Of a DNA stretch of 64,000 bases, positions 36,820 through 48,596 are shown in pieces. This stretch comes from Gammaproteobacteria bacterium (GTDB taxonomy: Bacteria > Pseudomonadota > Gammaproteobacteria > SZUA-229): assembly GCA_024636785.1 (NCBI GenBank), contig JAGXGK010000015.1, positions 1 to 64,000 of the forward strand. Direction: 5' to 3'. The notes beneath the pieces are model-generated. The model was not told the DNA's origin and did not search any database. It was given only the letters and a program-made list of their open reading frames with translations. The position numbers were made by a program, and so were the translations under genes. The stretch's first letter is position 1; the number at the start of each line of letters is the position of its first letter.

Positions 36820-38567
36820 TACTCGATAACATGAAAGTTGTAGGAAAACCCCTGATGCCCTGGCGTCGGGTTTCATTGCTATTGGTGTTTTTAATGGCAG
36901 TGATCATGTTGCTCGCGCGCGCTCTGGATATGCAGATATTGCACAGTGAATTCTTTCAACGTCAGGGCGATGCCCGGCAGTTGCGCGTGGTCTCGATTCC
37001 TGCGCACCGGGGACAGATTGTCGACAGAAACGGCGAGCCTTTTGCGGTGAGTACCCCGGTAAACAGTATCTGGCTGAATCCCGGTGAGATGACGGCATCG
37101 ATGCAGCGCGTGCCGGAACTGGCAAAAGTTTTATCGATGGATGCACCAAGCTTGAAGAAAAAAATTCAGGCTCAACAGGGGCGTGAGTTCATGTATTTAA
37201 AACGCCGGGTATCGCCGGAGCTGGCGGAAAAAGTAATGAATCTGGGCATACCCGGCATCGCTTTGCAGGATGAGTACCGTCGTTATTATCCCACCGGTGA
37301 AGTGGCTGCGCACGTGATTGGATTTTCCAATGTCGATGACAACGGCCAGGAAGGCATTGAGCTGGCATTCAATGACTGGTTGAAAGGTGAGTCGGGCAGC
37401 AAAAGAGTGATTCGTGATCGTCTGGGCCGGGCATTTGACGACGTCGAGCACCTGCGTTCGGTGGAGCCGGGCAAGCCGGTGGTGCTGAGTCTTGATCGGC
37501 GCTTGCAGTACCTGACCTACCGGACGCTGAAAGCCGCAGTGATCAAACACAATGCCATTGCCGGTTCGGCGGTGGTACTGGATGCGAAAACCGGTGAAGT
37601 GCTGGCGATGGTGAGTCAGCCCTCTTTTAATGTTAATGATCGTAGCCAGCTGACGCCCGAGGCAACACGAAATCGTTCGGTGACGGATGTGTTCGAACCG
37701 GGTTCAACCATGAAACCACTGAGCATGGCCGCCGCGCTGGAGAGTGGTATCTGGAATGCAACAACGAAGATAGAGACAGCGCCGGGCTATATGAAAGTGC
37801 AGGGCAATATGATTCGCGATACTCGCAATTACGGCGACCTGGATGTCAGTGGCGTGATTACCAAATCAAGCAATGTCGGCATGAGCAAAATCGTTTTAGC
37901 GATTGATGCGGATGAGCAATGGGGCATGTATCAAAAACTGGGTCTGGGTGCGAGCTCCGGCAGTGGCTTCCCCGGTGAAGCGGTGGGGCGTTTATCGACC
38001 AGCGCCTTGAACAGTGATTTTGCCAGAGCCACCATGGCCTTTGGCTATGGTGTCTCAGTGACGCCGCTGCAACTGGCGCGCGCCTATACCGCGCTGGCGG
38101 CTGACGGTGTGCTCAGGCCGGTGAGTTTTTTGTATCAGCAAAATGAAGTTGAAGGTGTGCGAATAATGCGTGCGAAAACAGCACAAGCCGTACGCAAAAT
38201 GATGCAGACCGTGGTCAGTGCAAAAGGCACCGGCAGCCGTGCCCGGGTGGCAAATTACAGCGTGGCGGGAAAAACCGGCACCGTGCATAAATTTATCGCC
38301 GGCGGTTATGCTGAAGAGCGTTACCTGTCGATTTTTGCCGGAATCATCCCCGCCGATGCGCCTGAGTTGGTGATGGTGGTGATGATTGATGAGCCCCGCA
38401 ACGGTGAGCATTTTGGTGGTCAGGTTGCCGCGCCGGTTTTCAGCCAGGTGATGGAAGGGGCGATGCGTCTGCTGGATATCGCGCCGGATCGGGTTGAGGA
38501 TAAGCAGTGGGTCATGAAACCGGAGATGAAGTTGCAGCAGGCATCCAGCAAAGGCGGGCCCGCCTGA
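36816..38567 (+). CDS. ftsI: Peptidoglycan D,D-transpeptidase FtsI (PBP3)
   Basis: FEPGSTMKPLSMAAALESG (SxxK), TKSSNVGMSKI (SxN), GKTGTVHKF (KTG). Confidence 0.98.
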   Translation: MILDNMKVVGKPLMPWRRVSLLLVFLMAVIMLLARALDMQILHSEFFQRQGDARQLRVVSIPAHRGQIVDRNGEPFAVSTPVNSIWLNPGEMTASMQRVPELAKVLSMDAPSLKKKIQAQQGREFMYLKRRVSPELAEKVMNLGIPGIALQDEYRRYYPTGEVAAHVIGFSNVDDNGQEGIELAFNDWLKGESGSKRVIRDRLGRAFDDVEHLRSVEPGKPVVLSLDRRLQYLTYRTLKAAVIKHNAIAGSAVVLDAKTGEVLAMVSQPSFNVNDRSQLTPEATRNRSVTDVFEPGSTMKPLSMAAALESGIWNATTKIETAPGYMKVQGNMIRDTRNYGDLDVSGVITKSSNVGMSKIVLAIDADEQWGMYQKLGLGASSGSGFPGEAVGRLSTSALNSDFARATMAFGYGVSVTPLQLARAYTALAADGVLRPVSFLYQQNEVEGVRIMRAKTAQAVRKMMQTVVSAKGTGSRARVANYSVAGKTGTVHKFIAGGYAEERYLSIFAGIIPADAPELVMVVMIDEPRNGEHFGGQVAAPVFSQVMEGAMRLLDIAPDRVEDKQWVMKPEMKLQQASSKGGPA

Positions 38568-40132
38568 TGTTGAATTATAGCGCCCAGGCTCCGATGCCAC
38601 TAAGCGTCCTGCTGGCTGATTTTGTAGCGCCCGAGTTATTGCTCGGCTGCGGTGATGTAGAGATAGGCGGTCTGACCATTGATAGTCGCAATGTGAAAAA
38701 AAATGATCTGTTTTTTGCCTGTCAGGGTGAGCGGGAGCATGGCCTGATGTTTGCCGATGAGGCGATTAAAAACGGTGCGGTTGCAGTGCTCTGGGATGAC
38801 TGTCAGAACTGCGAAGAGACCGTCAGCAAAATATCGCAAAAGGTAACTACCCTGCATGGTGAAAATTTGCGGATAAAAATGGGAGAGATAGCCGATCGTT
38901 TTTATCGGCACCCTTCCGCGCAGATTAATGTGATCGGGGTAACTGGTACCAATGGCAAAACCTCGATTGCGCATTTTATCGCGCAGTGTATAGATACAGA
39001 AAATGCCCGTTGTGGTGTGTTAGGCACATTGGGTAATGGCTTTCTCGATGACATGACGACCACAGGATTGACCACCACCGACGCTTTATCGGTGCATCGA
39101 GATCTCGAGATATTGCGTGCTAACGGTGCGTCGCATGTGGTGATGGAAGTGTCGTCACATGGTCTGGATCAGGGCAGAGTTAATGACGTTCACTTTGATA
39201 CCGCCGTGTTCACTAATCTGTCGCATGAGCATCTTGATTACCATGAAACCATGACAGCTTACGCTGAAGTTAAACGCAAATTATTTTTCATGCCGGGACT
39301 GCAAACTGCCGTGATCAATCTGGATGATGAGTATGGCCGTAGCCTGGCCAGAGAATGCAAGGGGCATCTGACGGTGTGGGGCTATAGCACGCAGCCTGAA
39401 CTTAAAGACTGGACTGATTACGCTGAGCATCTGGTGCAGGCGACAGCGCTGAAAGCCGTCGTGCACGGTTTTGAAATGACAGTAAAAACCCCGCACGGCA
39501 ATGCAGCATTACAGATAGCGCTGCTGGGACAATTTAATGTTTCCAATGTGCTGGCGGTGTTATCAACATTATTGATTAATGATCTGTCGCTGGCAGCGGC
39601 AGTGAGCAAGCTGGCTGCTTTGAAACCCGTGCCGGGTCGCATGGAGCTAATAACAGCAGACCACGGCGTCACCGTGGTGGTGGATTTTGCGCACACTCCC
39701 AAAGCACTGGAGGCAGCCTGTGAAGCGGTGAGGCAGCACTTTGACGGGTGCTTCTGGTGCGTCTTTGGCTGCGGTGGCGATCGCGATCGCAGCAAGCGCC
39801 CGCTCATGGCCAGAGTAGCAGAAAGCTACGCGGATAAAGTCGTGATCACCAGTGACAATCCACGCAGTGAAAATCCGCAGGATATCCTGGCTGAAATTGC
39901 TACCGGCTTTGAATACGCCGCGAAGGTCAAAGTAATTGCTGATCGCCGTGAAGCGATTGCCTATGCGATTGCACAGGCCGAAAAAGAGCCGTCTGATAAA
40001 AGCCGGGCACGAAAAAATAATGTCGTACTGCTGGCCGGAAAAGGCCACGAAAGTGTGCAGATTATAGCTGATAAAACCATTGCTTTTGATGATCGACAGG
40101 TTGCAAAAGAGTGCCTGGGGTTAGCGTCATGA
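38567..40132 (+). CDS. murE: UDP-MurNAc-tripeptide synthetase
   Basis: VIGVTGTNGKTSIAHFIAQ, NLSHEHLDYHETMTAYAEVKRKLF, DNPRSENP; start ATG 38567 overlaps ftsI stop. Confidence 0.97.
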   Translation: MLNYSAQAPMPLSVLLADFVAPELLLGCGDVEIGGLTIDSRNVKKNDLFFACQGEREHGLMFADEAIKNGAVAVLWDDCQNCEETVSKISQKVTTLHGENLRIKMGEIADRFYRHPSAQINVIGVTGTNGKTSIAHFIAQCIDTENARCGVLGTLGNGFLDDMTTTGLTTTDALSVHRDLEILRANGASHVVMEVSSHGLDQGRVNDVHFDTAVFTNLSHEHLDYHETMTAYAEVKRKLFFMPGLQTAVINLDDEYGRSLARECKGHLTVWGYSTQPELKDWTDYAEHLVQATALKAVVHGFEMTVKTPHGNAALQIALLGQFNVSNVLAVLSTLLINDLSLAAAVSKLAALKPVPGRMELITADHGVTVVVDFAHTPKALEAACEAVRQHFDGCFWCVFGCGGDRDRSKRPLMARVAESYADKVVITSDNPRSENPQDILAEIATGFEYAAKVKVIADRREAIAYAIAQAEKEPSDKSRARKNNVVLLAGKGHESVQIIADKTIAFDDRQVAKECLGLAS

Positions 40133-41493
40133 TGAAGTTATCTGAGGCGGCAATGGCAATTGGTGGACAGCTACAGGGTGAAGACGCCGTGTTTATGGCG
40201 GTCTCCAAAGATACACGCAGCCTTGCTGAAAATGATCTGTATGTGGCGCTGAAAGGCGAGCATTTTGATGGTCACGATTTTCTGCAACAGGCAGCAGAAC
40301 TGGGTGCCGCCGGGGCGCTGGTGAGTGATCCACAGACACTTACATTGCCGCAGATCTGTGTTGAGGATACGCGCCTGGCACTGGGCCAACTCGCGGCTTT
40401 CTGGCGCGGTCGCTTTAACGGCAAACTGGTGGGCATTACCGGCAGCAACGGTAAAACCACGGTGAAAGAAATGTGCCGGGCAATTTTATTTGCCGCCGTG
40501 GGCAAAGAGCAGGTGCTGTCGACTCAGGGCAACCTGAATAATGATATCGGTATGCCGATGACCCTGTTAAATATTCGTGAGCTGCATGAGTATGCAGTGA
40601 TTGAAATGGGGGCGAATCATGTCGGTGAAATTGATTACCTGAGCCGCATAGCCAGACCGGATGTGGCGGTCATTACCAATGCCGGGCCGGCACACCTCGA
40701 AGGCTTTGGTTCGCTGGAAAAGGTAGCTCAGGCCAAAGCAGAAATTTATGGTGGGCTGGCTGATGATGGCGTTGCCATTATTAATGCCGATGACCACTAT
40801 GCGGATTACTGGCGGCAGGTTTGTCAGGGTAAAAAAATTATTTCATTTTCCATGCAGGATCAGCAGTCGGATGTTTATGCTGAAGCAGCGAATGATGCGA
40901 ATTATATTTTCAAAACCGCTGCGGGCGATATAGCCGTCACTCTACACGTGCCGGGTCATCACAATGTGATGAATGCCCTGGCATCGACAGCGATAGCGCT
41001 GGCTTTGAATATCAGGGCCGAAAGTATTGCCGCCGGCTTGCAGTCATTTGCCAGTGTCTCAGGCCGACTCGATTTTCATAAGGGGCTGAATGGCACCTGC
41101 ATTATTGATGATACCTATAACGCCAACCCGCTTTCACTGAAGGCGGCTATCGAAGTGTTAATTGCAACTCCGGGTGAACCCTGTCTGGTGCTGGGCGATA
41201 TGGCCGAGTTAGGCGAGTCGGCAGCGACCCTGCATTTTGAGGCCGGTCAGCACGCTAAACAGGTGGGCGTAAAAAAACTGTTTGCCATGGGAGAAGCCAG
41301 CCGTCATGCAGTGAAAGGTTTCGGTCAGGGCGGCGAATTTTATTCCGACCGGCAGTCATTGATTGAAGCGGTGAGAGCCGATCTCAGGGCCTCGACGGTG
41401 GTGCTGGTGAAAGGTTCGCGCGCAATGGCGATGGAGAATGTGGTGCACGCACTGTTGCTGGACAATAACAAAAATAAACAGAGGGCAAGTTGA
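40129..41493 (+). CDS. murF: UDP-MurNAc-pentapeptide synthetase
   Basis: [59 protein letters not shown]. Confidence 0.97.
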   Translation: MMKLSEAAMAIGGQLQGEDAVFMAVSKDTRSLAENDLYVALKGEHFDGHDFLQQAAELGAAGALVSDPQTLTLPQICVEDTRLALGQLAAFWRGRFNGKLVGITGSNGKTTVKEMCRAILFAAVGKEQVLSTQGNLNNDIGMPMTLLNIRELHEYAVIEMGANHVGEIDYLSRIARPDVAVITNAGPAHLEGFGSLEKVAQAKAEIYGGLADDGVAIINADDHYADYWRQVCQGKKIISFSMQDQQSDVYAEAANDANYIFKTAAGDIAVTLHVPGHHNVMNALASTAIALALNIRAESIAAGLQSFASVSGRLDFHKGLNGTCIIDDTYNANPLSLKAAIEVLIATPGEPCLVLGDMAELGESAATLHFEAGQHAKQVGVKKLFAMGEASRHAVKGFGQGGEFYSDRQSLIEAVRADLRASTVVLVKGSRAMAMENVVHALLLDNNKNKQRAS

Positions 41494-42575
41494 TGTTGCT
41501 TATATTTACTGAGTATCTACAGCAGTATTACACGGGCTTTAATGTCTTTCAGTACATTACTCTGCGCACCATTCTGGGAACAATTACCGCTCTTTTGCTA
41601 TCACTGTTGATAGGCCCGGCGATGATCAGAAGACTGGTTACCTACAAGGTTGGTCAATCGATACGTGATGACGGTCCTCAATCGCATCTGTCGAAGGCGG
41701 GCACGCCAACGATGGGGGGCGCACTAATCCTGGTTTCCGTCGCGGTGAGTACACTTTTGTGGAGCGATCTTTCCAGTAATAAAGTCTGGATAGCCCTGGT
41801 GGTGACGCTATTGTTTGGTCTGATCGGTGGCATCGATGATTATAAAAAACTGGTTTATGGCAACGCTAAAGGACTATCTGCACGAGTCAAGTTTTTCTGG
41901 CAGACAGTGGTGGGCCTGACAGCGGCAATTGTCATGTATCGCATGGCCGACTCGCCGATTGAGACGGCCCTGATTGTGCCATTTCTGAAAGATGTCATGA
42001 TTCCATTGGGCGGTTTTTTTGTCGTGCTGAGTTACCTGGTCATTGTCGGCAGCAGCAATGCGGTGAATCTGACTGACGGACTCGATGGCCTGGCCATTAT
42101 GCCGACCGTGATGGTGGCCGGCGCGCTGGGTATTTTTGCCTACGTCACCGGCCACGCCGGTTTCGCTAACTATCTGGGTATCCCCTTTGTTTCAGGTTCA
42201 GGTGAACTGGCCATATTTTGTGGCTCTCTGGTCGGCGCGGGTCTGGGGTTCCTGTGGTTCAACACTTACCCCGCACAGGTATTCATGGGCGATGTTGGCG
42301 CATTGGCATTGGGTGCCGCATTAGGCATGGTTGCGATATTGATTCGTCAGGAACTGGTGCTGTTGATTATGGGCGGCGTATTTGTCATGGAAACCGTGTC
42401 GGTGATCATGCAGGTGGCTTCATACAAGCTCACCGGTCGACGTATTTTTCGTATGGCGCCATTGCATCATCATTTTGAGTTGAAAGGATGGCCGGAGCCG
42501 CGAGTAATTGTCCGCTTCTGGATTATTACCGTGATACTGGTATTGATCGGGCTGGCTTCGCTCAAGATCCGCTAA
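41490..42575 (+). CDS. mraY: Phospho-MurNAc-pentapeptide transferase
   Basis: [63 protein letters not shown]. Confidence 0.98.
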   Translation: MMLLIFTEYLQQYYTGFNVFQYITLRTILGTITALLLSLLIGPAMIRRLVTYKVGQSIRDDGPQSHLSKAGTPTMGGALILVSVAVSTLLWSDLSSNKVWIALVVTLLFGLIGGIDDYKKLVYGNAKGLSARVKFFWQTVVGLTAAIVMYRMADSPIETALIVPFLKDVMIPLGGFFVVLSYLVIVGSSNAVNLTDGLDGLAIMPTVMVAGALGIFAYVTGHAGFANYLGIPFVSGSGELAIFCGSLVGAGLGFLWFNTYPAQVFMGDVGALALGAALGMVAILIRQELVLLIMGGVFVMETVSVIMQVASYKLTGRRIFRMAPLHHHFELKGWPEPRVIVRFWIITVILVLIGLASLKIR

Positions 42576-42604
42576 GAAATAGATGAGCCAAGACAAGTGA
42601 AGTT

Positions 42605-43957
42605 ATGAGAAAAATGGAAAAAACGCAGATTGAAAAGAACGCTATTTATACCCTGGTTGTCGGCCTGGGTGTGACCGGGCTTTCTGTCGTGCGTTATTTG
42701 CGTAGCCTGGGTGAGCGCGTCGTCGTTGTCGATAGCCGTGACCTGCCGCCGGGCCTGACTGAATTAAAAGAAAAGTATCCTGATGTGGAATTGCATACCG
42801 GTAAATTCAAATCGGCATTATTTACCTCCGCGCGACGCATCGTCGTGAGTCCGGGCGTGCCCATGTCAGAACCCGCCCTGAAGAAAGCCAAAGAGCTGGG
42901 CGTGGAAATCGCCGGGGACATAGATCTGTTTGCACACGAAGTGACCGCACCTGTGGTCGGCATTACCGGTTCGAATGGCAAAAGCACAGTCACGACCTTG
43001 CTGACCGAGATGGCGAAATGCGCGGGCATTGATGTTGCAATCGGCGGCAACATCGGCACCCCGGTGCTTGAAATCTTAGACGATAATTACGAGTTGTACG
43101 TGCTGGAGCTATCGAGTTTTCAGTTAGATACCTTACAAAGCCTGCCCATGGAAGCAGCTGTGGTGTTGAACATCAGTCCTGATCATATGGACCGTTATGA
43201 TGATCTGAACAATTACGTAATGAGCAAGCATGAAATTTATCGAAACGCAAAAACCTGTGTCGTGAATCGGGATGATGAACTGGCCGGCAACCAGACATTT
43301 GCCTGCGCGCAGACTGTTGGCTTTACCTTGAAGCAGCCCGGCAACAATGATTTCGGTCTGTGTGAATACGAGGGGGTGAGCTGGCTGTGTCGAGGCACAG
43401 AACGACTATTGAGTGTTGACGAAATAAAAATAAAAGGCGCGCACAATATTGCTAATGTGCTGGCGGCGCTGGCGCTGGGAACGGTCCTGACTATTCCTGA
43501 TCGCTTTATGGTTGAAGCCATTAAAAACTTTTCCGGCCTGGAACATCGTACCCAGTGGGTGATGGAGAAGCACGGTGTGAACTGGTTTAATGATTCCAAA
43601 GGCACCAATGTAGGCGCTGGCATTGCCGCGATTGAAGGCTTGCCGGGCAAGCATATATTGATTGCGGGTGGTGATGGTAAAGGCGCTGATTTTTCGCCGC
43701 TGGCAACAGTTGCAGCGCAGCATCTGCGCGCGGCGGTTTTAATCGGGCGCGATGCAGAAAAAATCGGTGCCGTGTTGAATGGTCTTGTGCCAGTGGTTTA
43801 TGCGGCGGATATGGAAGACGCGGTTATTGTGGCCGAAAATTTGGCACAGGAAGGCGACAATGTTCTGTTATCGCCGGCCTGTGCCAGCTTCGATATGTAT
43901 CGTAATTTTGAACATCGTGGTCAGGTGTTCATGGCAGCGGTGCGGGAGCATGTTTGA
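42605..43957 (+). CDS. murD: UDP-MurNAc-L-alanine--D-glutamate ligase
   Basis: [65 protein letters not shown]. Confidence 0.97.
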   Translation: MRKMEKTQIEKNAIYTLVVGLGVTGLSVVRYLRSLGERVVVVDSRDLPPGLTELKEKYPDVELHTGKFKSALFTSARRIVVSPGVPMSEPALKKAKELGVEIAGDIDLFAHEVTAPVVGITGSNGKSTVTTLLTEMAKCAGIDVAIGGNIGTPVLEILDDNYELYVLELSSFQLDTLQSLPMEAAVVLNISPDHMDRYDDLNNYVMSKHEIYRNAKTCVVNRDDELAGNQTFACAQTVGFTLKQPGNNDFGLCEYEGVSWLCRGTERLLSVDEIKIKGAHNIANVLAALALGTVLTIPDRFMVEAIKNFSGLEHRTQWVMEKHGVNWFNDSKGTNVGAGIAAIEGLPGKHILIAGGDGKGADFSPLATVAAQHLRAAVLIGRDAEKIGAVLNGLVPVVYAADMEDAVIVAENLAQEGDNVLLSPACASFDMYRNFEHRGQVFMAAVREHV

Positions 43958-45186
43958 TGAACGCGCCTAAGGTTAAGCAGACAGCTAAAGCAGAATTCAA
44001 ACGGGTGACTTCATGGCAGCTGGAGTACCTCGATCCGATGCTGGTAACTATTTGTCTTGCCCTGTTGTCATTGGGACTGGTGATGGTGGCTTCAGCGTCT
44101 GTGAGCGTGGCGGAGCGTAATTTTTCCAATCCATTTTATTATTTTCAACGCCAGCTGGTGTTTGTCATTATCGGCCTGGTAGCGGCAGCGGTGGTTTATC
44201 GTATTCGGCTGGTGCAGTGGGAAAAGTCCGGCGTGGCGCTGTTGGGTTTTGCGTTGTTTTTACTGGTGCTGGTGTTGATCCCGGGCATAGGTAAAACCAT
44301 TAATGGCAGTACCCGCTGGATTTCACTGGGTGTTATTAGTCTTCAGGTTTCAGAAGTGGTGAAGCTGTTTTTACTGATTTATGTAGCGGGCTATCTGGTG
44401 CGCCACGGCGAGGCAGTCAGAACTTCATTTCTCGGATTTATCAAGCCCATGATCATGGTGGGTTTAGCGGGACTGCTGCTGTTGCTGGAGCCGGATTTTG
44501 GTTCCACGGTGGTGATCATGGGGACCGTGCTGGCAATGATGTTTCTGGGCGGCGTTCGCTTTATACAGTTTGCCTTATTTATGATTATGTTCGGAACAAG
44601 CGCGCTGATGCTGATTATTTTTTCGCCTTATCGTATGGAGCGTTTAACCTCATTTATGAATCCCTGGGCAGACCCTTTCGATACCGGCTTTCAGTTGACG
44701 CAGTCGCTGATCGCAATAGGAACCGGTGGCTGGTGGGGAACCGGGCTCGGTGGCAGTGTGCAAAAGCTGTTCTACCTGCCCGAATCGCATACCGATTTTC
44801 TGTTTGCGGTGCTGTCAGAAGAGCTGGGTTTTATGGGCGTCTTCTTTGTCATTCTGATGTACACGTTGCTATTTTTCAGAACCTTCAAAATCGGTTTGCA
44901 GGCGGAAAAAAGCGGGAATCGTTTCGCCGCTTATACGGCCTACGGCATTGGCGTCTGGCTGGCGTTGCAGGCGGTGATTAACATGGGCGTGAATATGGGA
45001 CTGTTGCCCACGAAAGGCCTGACTTTACCGTTGATGAGTTACGGCGGCAGCAGTCTGGTGGTGAGCTGTATGGCCATTGGCCTGCTGCTGCGCATTCACT
45101 GTGAATGTGGCGAATTTACAAAACAGGCTGTCGGTCGCGGCAGTCGTCGCCAGTCCAGAGCAGCTACTGCCGGAGGTGCCGCATGA
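43954..45186 (+). CDS. ftsW: SEDS peptidoglycan polymerase FtsW
   Basis: GSTRWISLGVISLQVSEVVKLFLLIYVAGYLVRH, LPESHTDFLFAVLSEELGFMG, LPLMSYGGSSLVVSCMAIGLLLRI. Confidence 0.97.
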   Translation: MMNAPKVKQTAKAEFKRVTSWQLEYLDPMLVTICLALLSLGLVMVASASVSVAERNFSNPFYYFQRQLVFVIIGLVAAAVVYRIRLVQWEKSGVALLGFALFLLVLVLIPGIGKTINGSTRWISLGVISLQVSEVVKLFLLIYVAGYLVRHGEAVRTSFLGFIKPMIMVGLAGLLLLLEPDFGSTVVIMGTVLAMMFLGGVRFIQFALFMIMFGTSALMLIIFSPYRMERLTSFMNPWADPFDTGFQLTQSLIAIGTGGWWGTGLGGSVQKLFYLPESHTDFLFAVLSEELGFMGVFFVILMYTLLFFRTFKIGLQAEKSGNRFAAYTAYGIGVWLALQAVINMGVNMGLLPTKGLTLPLMSYGGSSLVVSCMAIGLLLRIHCECGEFTKQAVGRGSRRQSRAATAGGAA

Positions 45187-46265
45187 GATCGGTCGCGCCA
45201 ATTCTCATTATGGCCGGTGGCACCGGCGGTCATGTGTTTCCAGCACTGGCCGTGGCCGATGAATTGCGGGCCAGAGGTGTGCCGGTGATCTGGCTGGGCA
45301 CACGGGCGGGAATCGAAGCGAGACTGGTGCCGCAGGCGGGTTATCCGATCGAATGGTTAAGCATTTCGGGCTGGCGCGGTAAAGGCTTAGTTAGCAGCCT
45401 GCTCGCGCCGGTGCGATTAATGGTCGCCTGTTTTCAGGCAGGACGTGTTTTGCTGAAAAAGAAACCCTGTGCGGTTCTGGGCATGGGAGGATTTGCTTCT
45501 GGTCCCGGTGGCCTGATGGCGTGGTTAATGCGAAAGCCCCTGTTAATTCATGAACAAAACGCCGTGGCGGGATTAACCAACAGGCTGCTGGCACGCGTCG
45601 CCAACGAAGTCATGGAAGCCTTTCCCGGCACGCTGGGCAAGAAAGCGCTTTATGTAGGCAACCCGGTGCGCAAGCAGATCATTGCGATAGTGTCTCCGCA
45701 GCAGAGGCTGGCCGGCCGCGATAATGGTTTGCGTCTGCTGGTCATTGGCGGCAGTTTGGGCGCGGTGCGTTTGAACGAACTAGTGCCGGAAGCGATAGCA
45801 AAAATAGAGCCGGCAGCGAGACCACAGGTGTGGCATCAGACCGGCGTAAAAAATCATGAGGCGGCGCAGGCTCTGTATAAAAAATTTGAAGTCGAAGCCA
45901 GGGTCGAAGCCTTTGTCGATGACATGGCCGCAGCGTATGCCTGGGCGGATGTGGTGTTATGTCGGGCCGGTGCGATGACCGTCTTCGAGCTGGCGGCAGC
46001 CGGAGTGGCCTCCATTCTGGTGCCGTATCCCTATGCCGTCGATGATCACCAGACTGCTAATGCCCGCTATCTCGAAGAGGTCGACGCAGCGATTGTGCGT
46101 CAGCAAAGCAATATGGACAGCGAGTGGCTGCGTGCAACCATCACCCAATTAAACCAGCAACGGAATCGGCTTTTACGCATGGCCGAATCGGCACGCAGTC
46201 AGGCGAAACCGAATGCCGCCGGTGAAGTGGCCGAGCACTGCCTGCGCGCAGGAGGGCTGTTATGA
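45183..46265 (+). CDS. murG: UDP-GlcNAc--MurNAc-(pentapeptide) pyrophosphoryl-undecaprenol GlcNAc transferase
   Basis: [60 protein letters not shown]; start ATG 45183 overlaps ftsW stop. Confidence 0.97.
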   Translation: MRSVAPILIMAGGTGGHVFPALAVADELRARGVPVIWLGTRAGIEARLVPQAGYPIEWLSISGWRGKGLVSSLLAPVRLMVACFQAGRVLLKKKPCAVLGMGGFASGPGGLMAWLMRKPLLIHEQNAVAGLTNRLLARVANEVMEAFPGTLGKKALYVGNPVRKQIIAIVSPQQRLAGRDNGLRLLVIGGSLGAVRLNELVPEAIAKIEPAARPQVWHQTGVKNHEAAQALYKKFEVEARVEAFVDDMAAAYAWADVVLCRAGAMTVFELAAAGVASILVPYPYAVDDHQTANARYLEEVDAAIVRQQSNMDSEWLRATITQLNQQRNRLLRMAESARSQAKPNAAGEVAEHCLRAGGLL

Positions 46266-47689
46266 AAAATGAAATCACGCAGTTCGATAGCTTTATGCGC
46301 AGGATTCACAAAGTCCATTTTGTGGGCATTGGCGGCGCGGGCATGAGCGGCATTGCGGATGTCATGAACACTCTGGGTTATGAAGTCAGCGGTTCCGATA
46401 TTGCTGACAACGTCATTACCCAGGGTTTGCAGTCTGACGGCATCAAGGTCTACCAGGCACATGATGCCGCCAATGTGCAGAATGTGGATGTGGTAGTGAT
46501 TTCCAGTGCGATCAATGCAGAAAATCCTGAAGTAAAAGCGGCACGTGATTTGCTGATTCCCGTGGTCCCCCGGGCAGAGATGCTGGCGGAGCTGATGCGC
46601 TTCAGTCATGGCATTGCGGTGGCGGGAACGCACGGAAAAACCACCACAACTTCACTGGTCACCAGTTTGCTGGATGCAGGCGGTCTGGATCCCACTTATG
46701 TCATCGGCGGTAAGCTAAACAGCTCTTCGGCGCATGCGAATCTGGGCAGCGGAAAATATCTGGTGGCCGAAGCCGATGAAAGTGATGCCTCGTTTTTATA
46801 TTTGCAGCCCATGATTGCGGTGGTCACCAATATCGATGCCGATCATTTGCCGACTTACCACAATGACTTTGAGCGTCTGCGCGAAGCCTTCGTCGAATTC
46901 TTGCATCACCTGCCATTTTATGGACTGGCGGTGGTCTGTGTTGAGGATGACGAAGTAAGAAGTCTGCTGCCAAAAATTACCCGGCCTCTGTTGCGCTACG
47001 GTATTGAGCAGGAGGCTGATGTCAGAGCCTCCAATATTCGACCTTCGGGCATGCAGACCTTTTTTGATGTCAGTCTGCCGGGGCGCACTGAAACGCTGGC
47101 GGTCACCCTGAACATGCCGGGCAAGCACAACGTGCTGAATGCACTGGCGGCGATTGCCATAGCGCATGAGCTGGGCGTGAAGGATGAGGCGGTACAGTCG
47201 GCGCTGGCGCGTTTTGAAGGCGTGGGTCGTCGCATGCATCTGTACGGCGAAATAAAAACGCCTGCGGGTACGGTGACGCTGGTCGATGACTATGGCCATC
47301 ACCCCACCGAAGTGGCGGCGACCTTGCAGGCGGTGCAAACAGGCTGGCCGGACAAACGTCTGGTGCTGGTCTTTCAGCCGCATCGTTATACCCGTACTCG
47401 GGATCTGTTTGAAGACTTTAGTGAGATTCTGGCCGGTGTCGACGTGCTGCTGCTGACCGAAGTATATGCCGCCGGTGAGGACGTGATCACCGGTGCAGAT
47501 GGACGCTCGCTGTGTGCCGCCATTCGCGCACGCGGCAAGGTCAATCCGATATTTGTAAAAGATGTAGAGGAGGTGGCCGAGTCGCTGCGTGCAGTGATTC
47601 AGGATGGCGACATTATTCTTACCCTGGGTGCGGGTTCGATTGGCCGGGTGGCGGAAAGTTTAACTGAGCAGTTGCAGAAGAAGGCATGA
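46262..47689 (+). CDS. murC: UDP-MurNAc--L-alanine ligase
   Basis: [71 protein letters not shown]. Confidence 0.98.
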   Translation: MKNEITQFDSFMRRIHKVHFVGIGGAGMSGIADVMNTLGYEVSGSDIADNVITQGLQSDGIKVYQAHDAANVQNVDVVVISSAINAENPEVKAARDLLIPVVPRAEMLAELMRFSHGIAVAGTHGKTTTTSLVTSLLDAGGLDPTYVIGGKLNSSSAHANLGSGKYLVAEADESDASFLYLQPMIAVVTNIDADHLPTYHNDFERLREAFVEFLHHLPFYGLAVVCVEDDEVRSLLPKITRPLLRYGIEQEADVRASNIRPSGMQTFFDVSLPGRTETLAVTLNMPGKHNVLNALAAIAIAHELGVKDEAVQSALARFEGVGRRMHLYGEIKTPAGTVTLVDDYGHHPTEVAATLQAVQTGWPDKRLVLVFQPHRYTRTRDLFEDFSEILAGVDVLLLTEVYAAGEDVITGADGRSLCAAIRARGKVNPIFVKDVEEVAESLRAVIQDGDIILTLGAGSIGRVAESLTEQLQKKA

Positions 47690-47690
47690 G

Positions 47691-48596
47691 ATGGAGGCGA
47701 TGCAATTGACCACAACAGCAATATCAATAAGGGGCGAGCTTCGTTATAACGAGCCGATGTCCAGCCATACCAGCTGGCGCGCCGGTGGTATGGCTGATCG
47801 TTACTGCATACCTGCGGATATTGAGGATCTGGCGATGCTGCTGAAATCGTTGCCCGAAAATGAAAATTTATTATGGCTGGGGCTGGGCAGCAACACGCTG
47901 GTGCGCGACGGCGGTTTTAACGGTACGGTGATTGCAACTCAGGGCGTGATGTCACAGCTGGAACGAAAAGAAAATAACTGTGTGTACGTGGGCGCCGGTG
48001 TGGCCGGGGCGAAACTGGCCCGCTTCTGTGAGCGCGCGCATCTGGCCGGGGCGGAATTTTTCGCCGGCATTCCCGGACTCATCGGCGGAGCACTGGCAAT
48101 GAACGCCGGCGCCTTTGGTGGCGAGACCTGGCGGCATGTGGTGCAGGTGGAAACCATTAATCGTCAGGGAGAAATTAAACAACGGTCGCCGGATGAATAC
48201 AAAATCGAATATCGGAGTGTGCAAGGGCCGGAAGATGAATGGTTTATTTCAGCATTGTTAAAGTTTGAGAAAGACATGAGTGGTGCAAAAAATGTAAAGC
48301 CGTTACTGGCGAAACGTGCAGAAACGCAACCCATGGGCACGGCTAACTGTGGTTCGGTGTTTCGCAACCCGGATAACGATTATGCGGCGCGCCTCATTGA
48401 ACAATGCGGCTTGAAGGGAAAGCGAATAGGTGGTGCCGTAGTGTCAGAAAAACACGCTAATTTTATTATTAATGATCAGCAGGCGACGGCTGAGGATATC
48501 GAGTCGCTGATTGAGTTCGTGCAAAAAAGTGTAATGGAGCAGACCGGTGTGAATCTGCAAACTGAAGTACATATTGTCGGGGAGAGGTTGTCATGA
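47691..48596 (+). CDS. murB: UDP-N-acetylenolpyruvoylglucosamine reductase
   Basis: SSHTSWRAGGMADRYCIPAD, LWLGLGSNTLVRDGG, FAGIPGLIGGALAMNAGAFGGETW, GSVFRNPDNDYAARLIEQCGLKGKRIGGA. Confidence 0.97.
   Translation: MEAMQLTTTAISIRGELRYNEPMSSHTSWRAGGMADRYCIPADIEDLAMLLKSLPENENLLWLGLGSNTLVRDGGFNGTVIATQGVMSQLERKENNCVYVGAGVAGAKLARFCERAHLAGAEFFAGIPGLIGGALAMNAGAFGGETWRHVVQVETINRQGEIKQRSPDEYKIEYRSVQGPEDEWFISALLKFEKDMSGAKNVKPLLAKRAETQPMGTANCGSVFRNPDNDYAARLIEQCGLKGKRIGGAVVSEKHANFIINDQQATAEDIESLIEFVQKSVMEQTGVNLQTEVHIVGERLS

Noticed and set aside
46796-47383. 195-aa minus-strand ORF
   Set aside because: Antisense shadow of murC.
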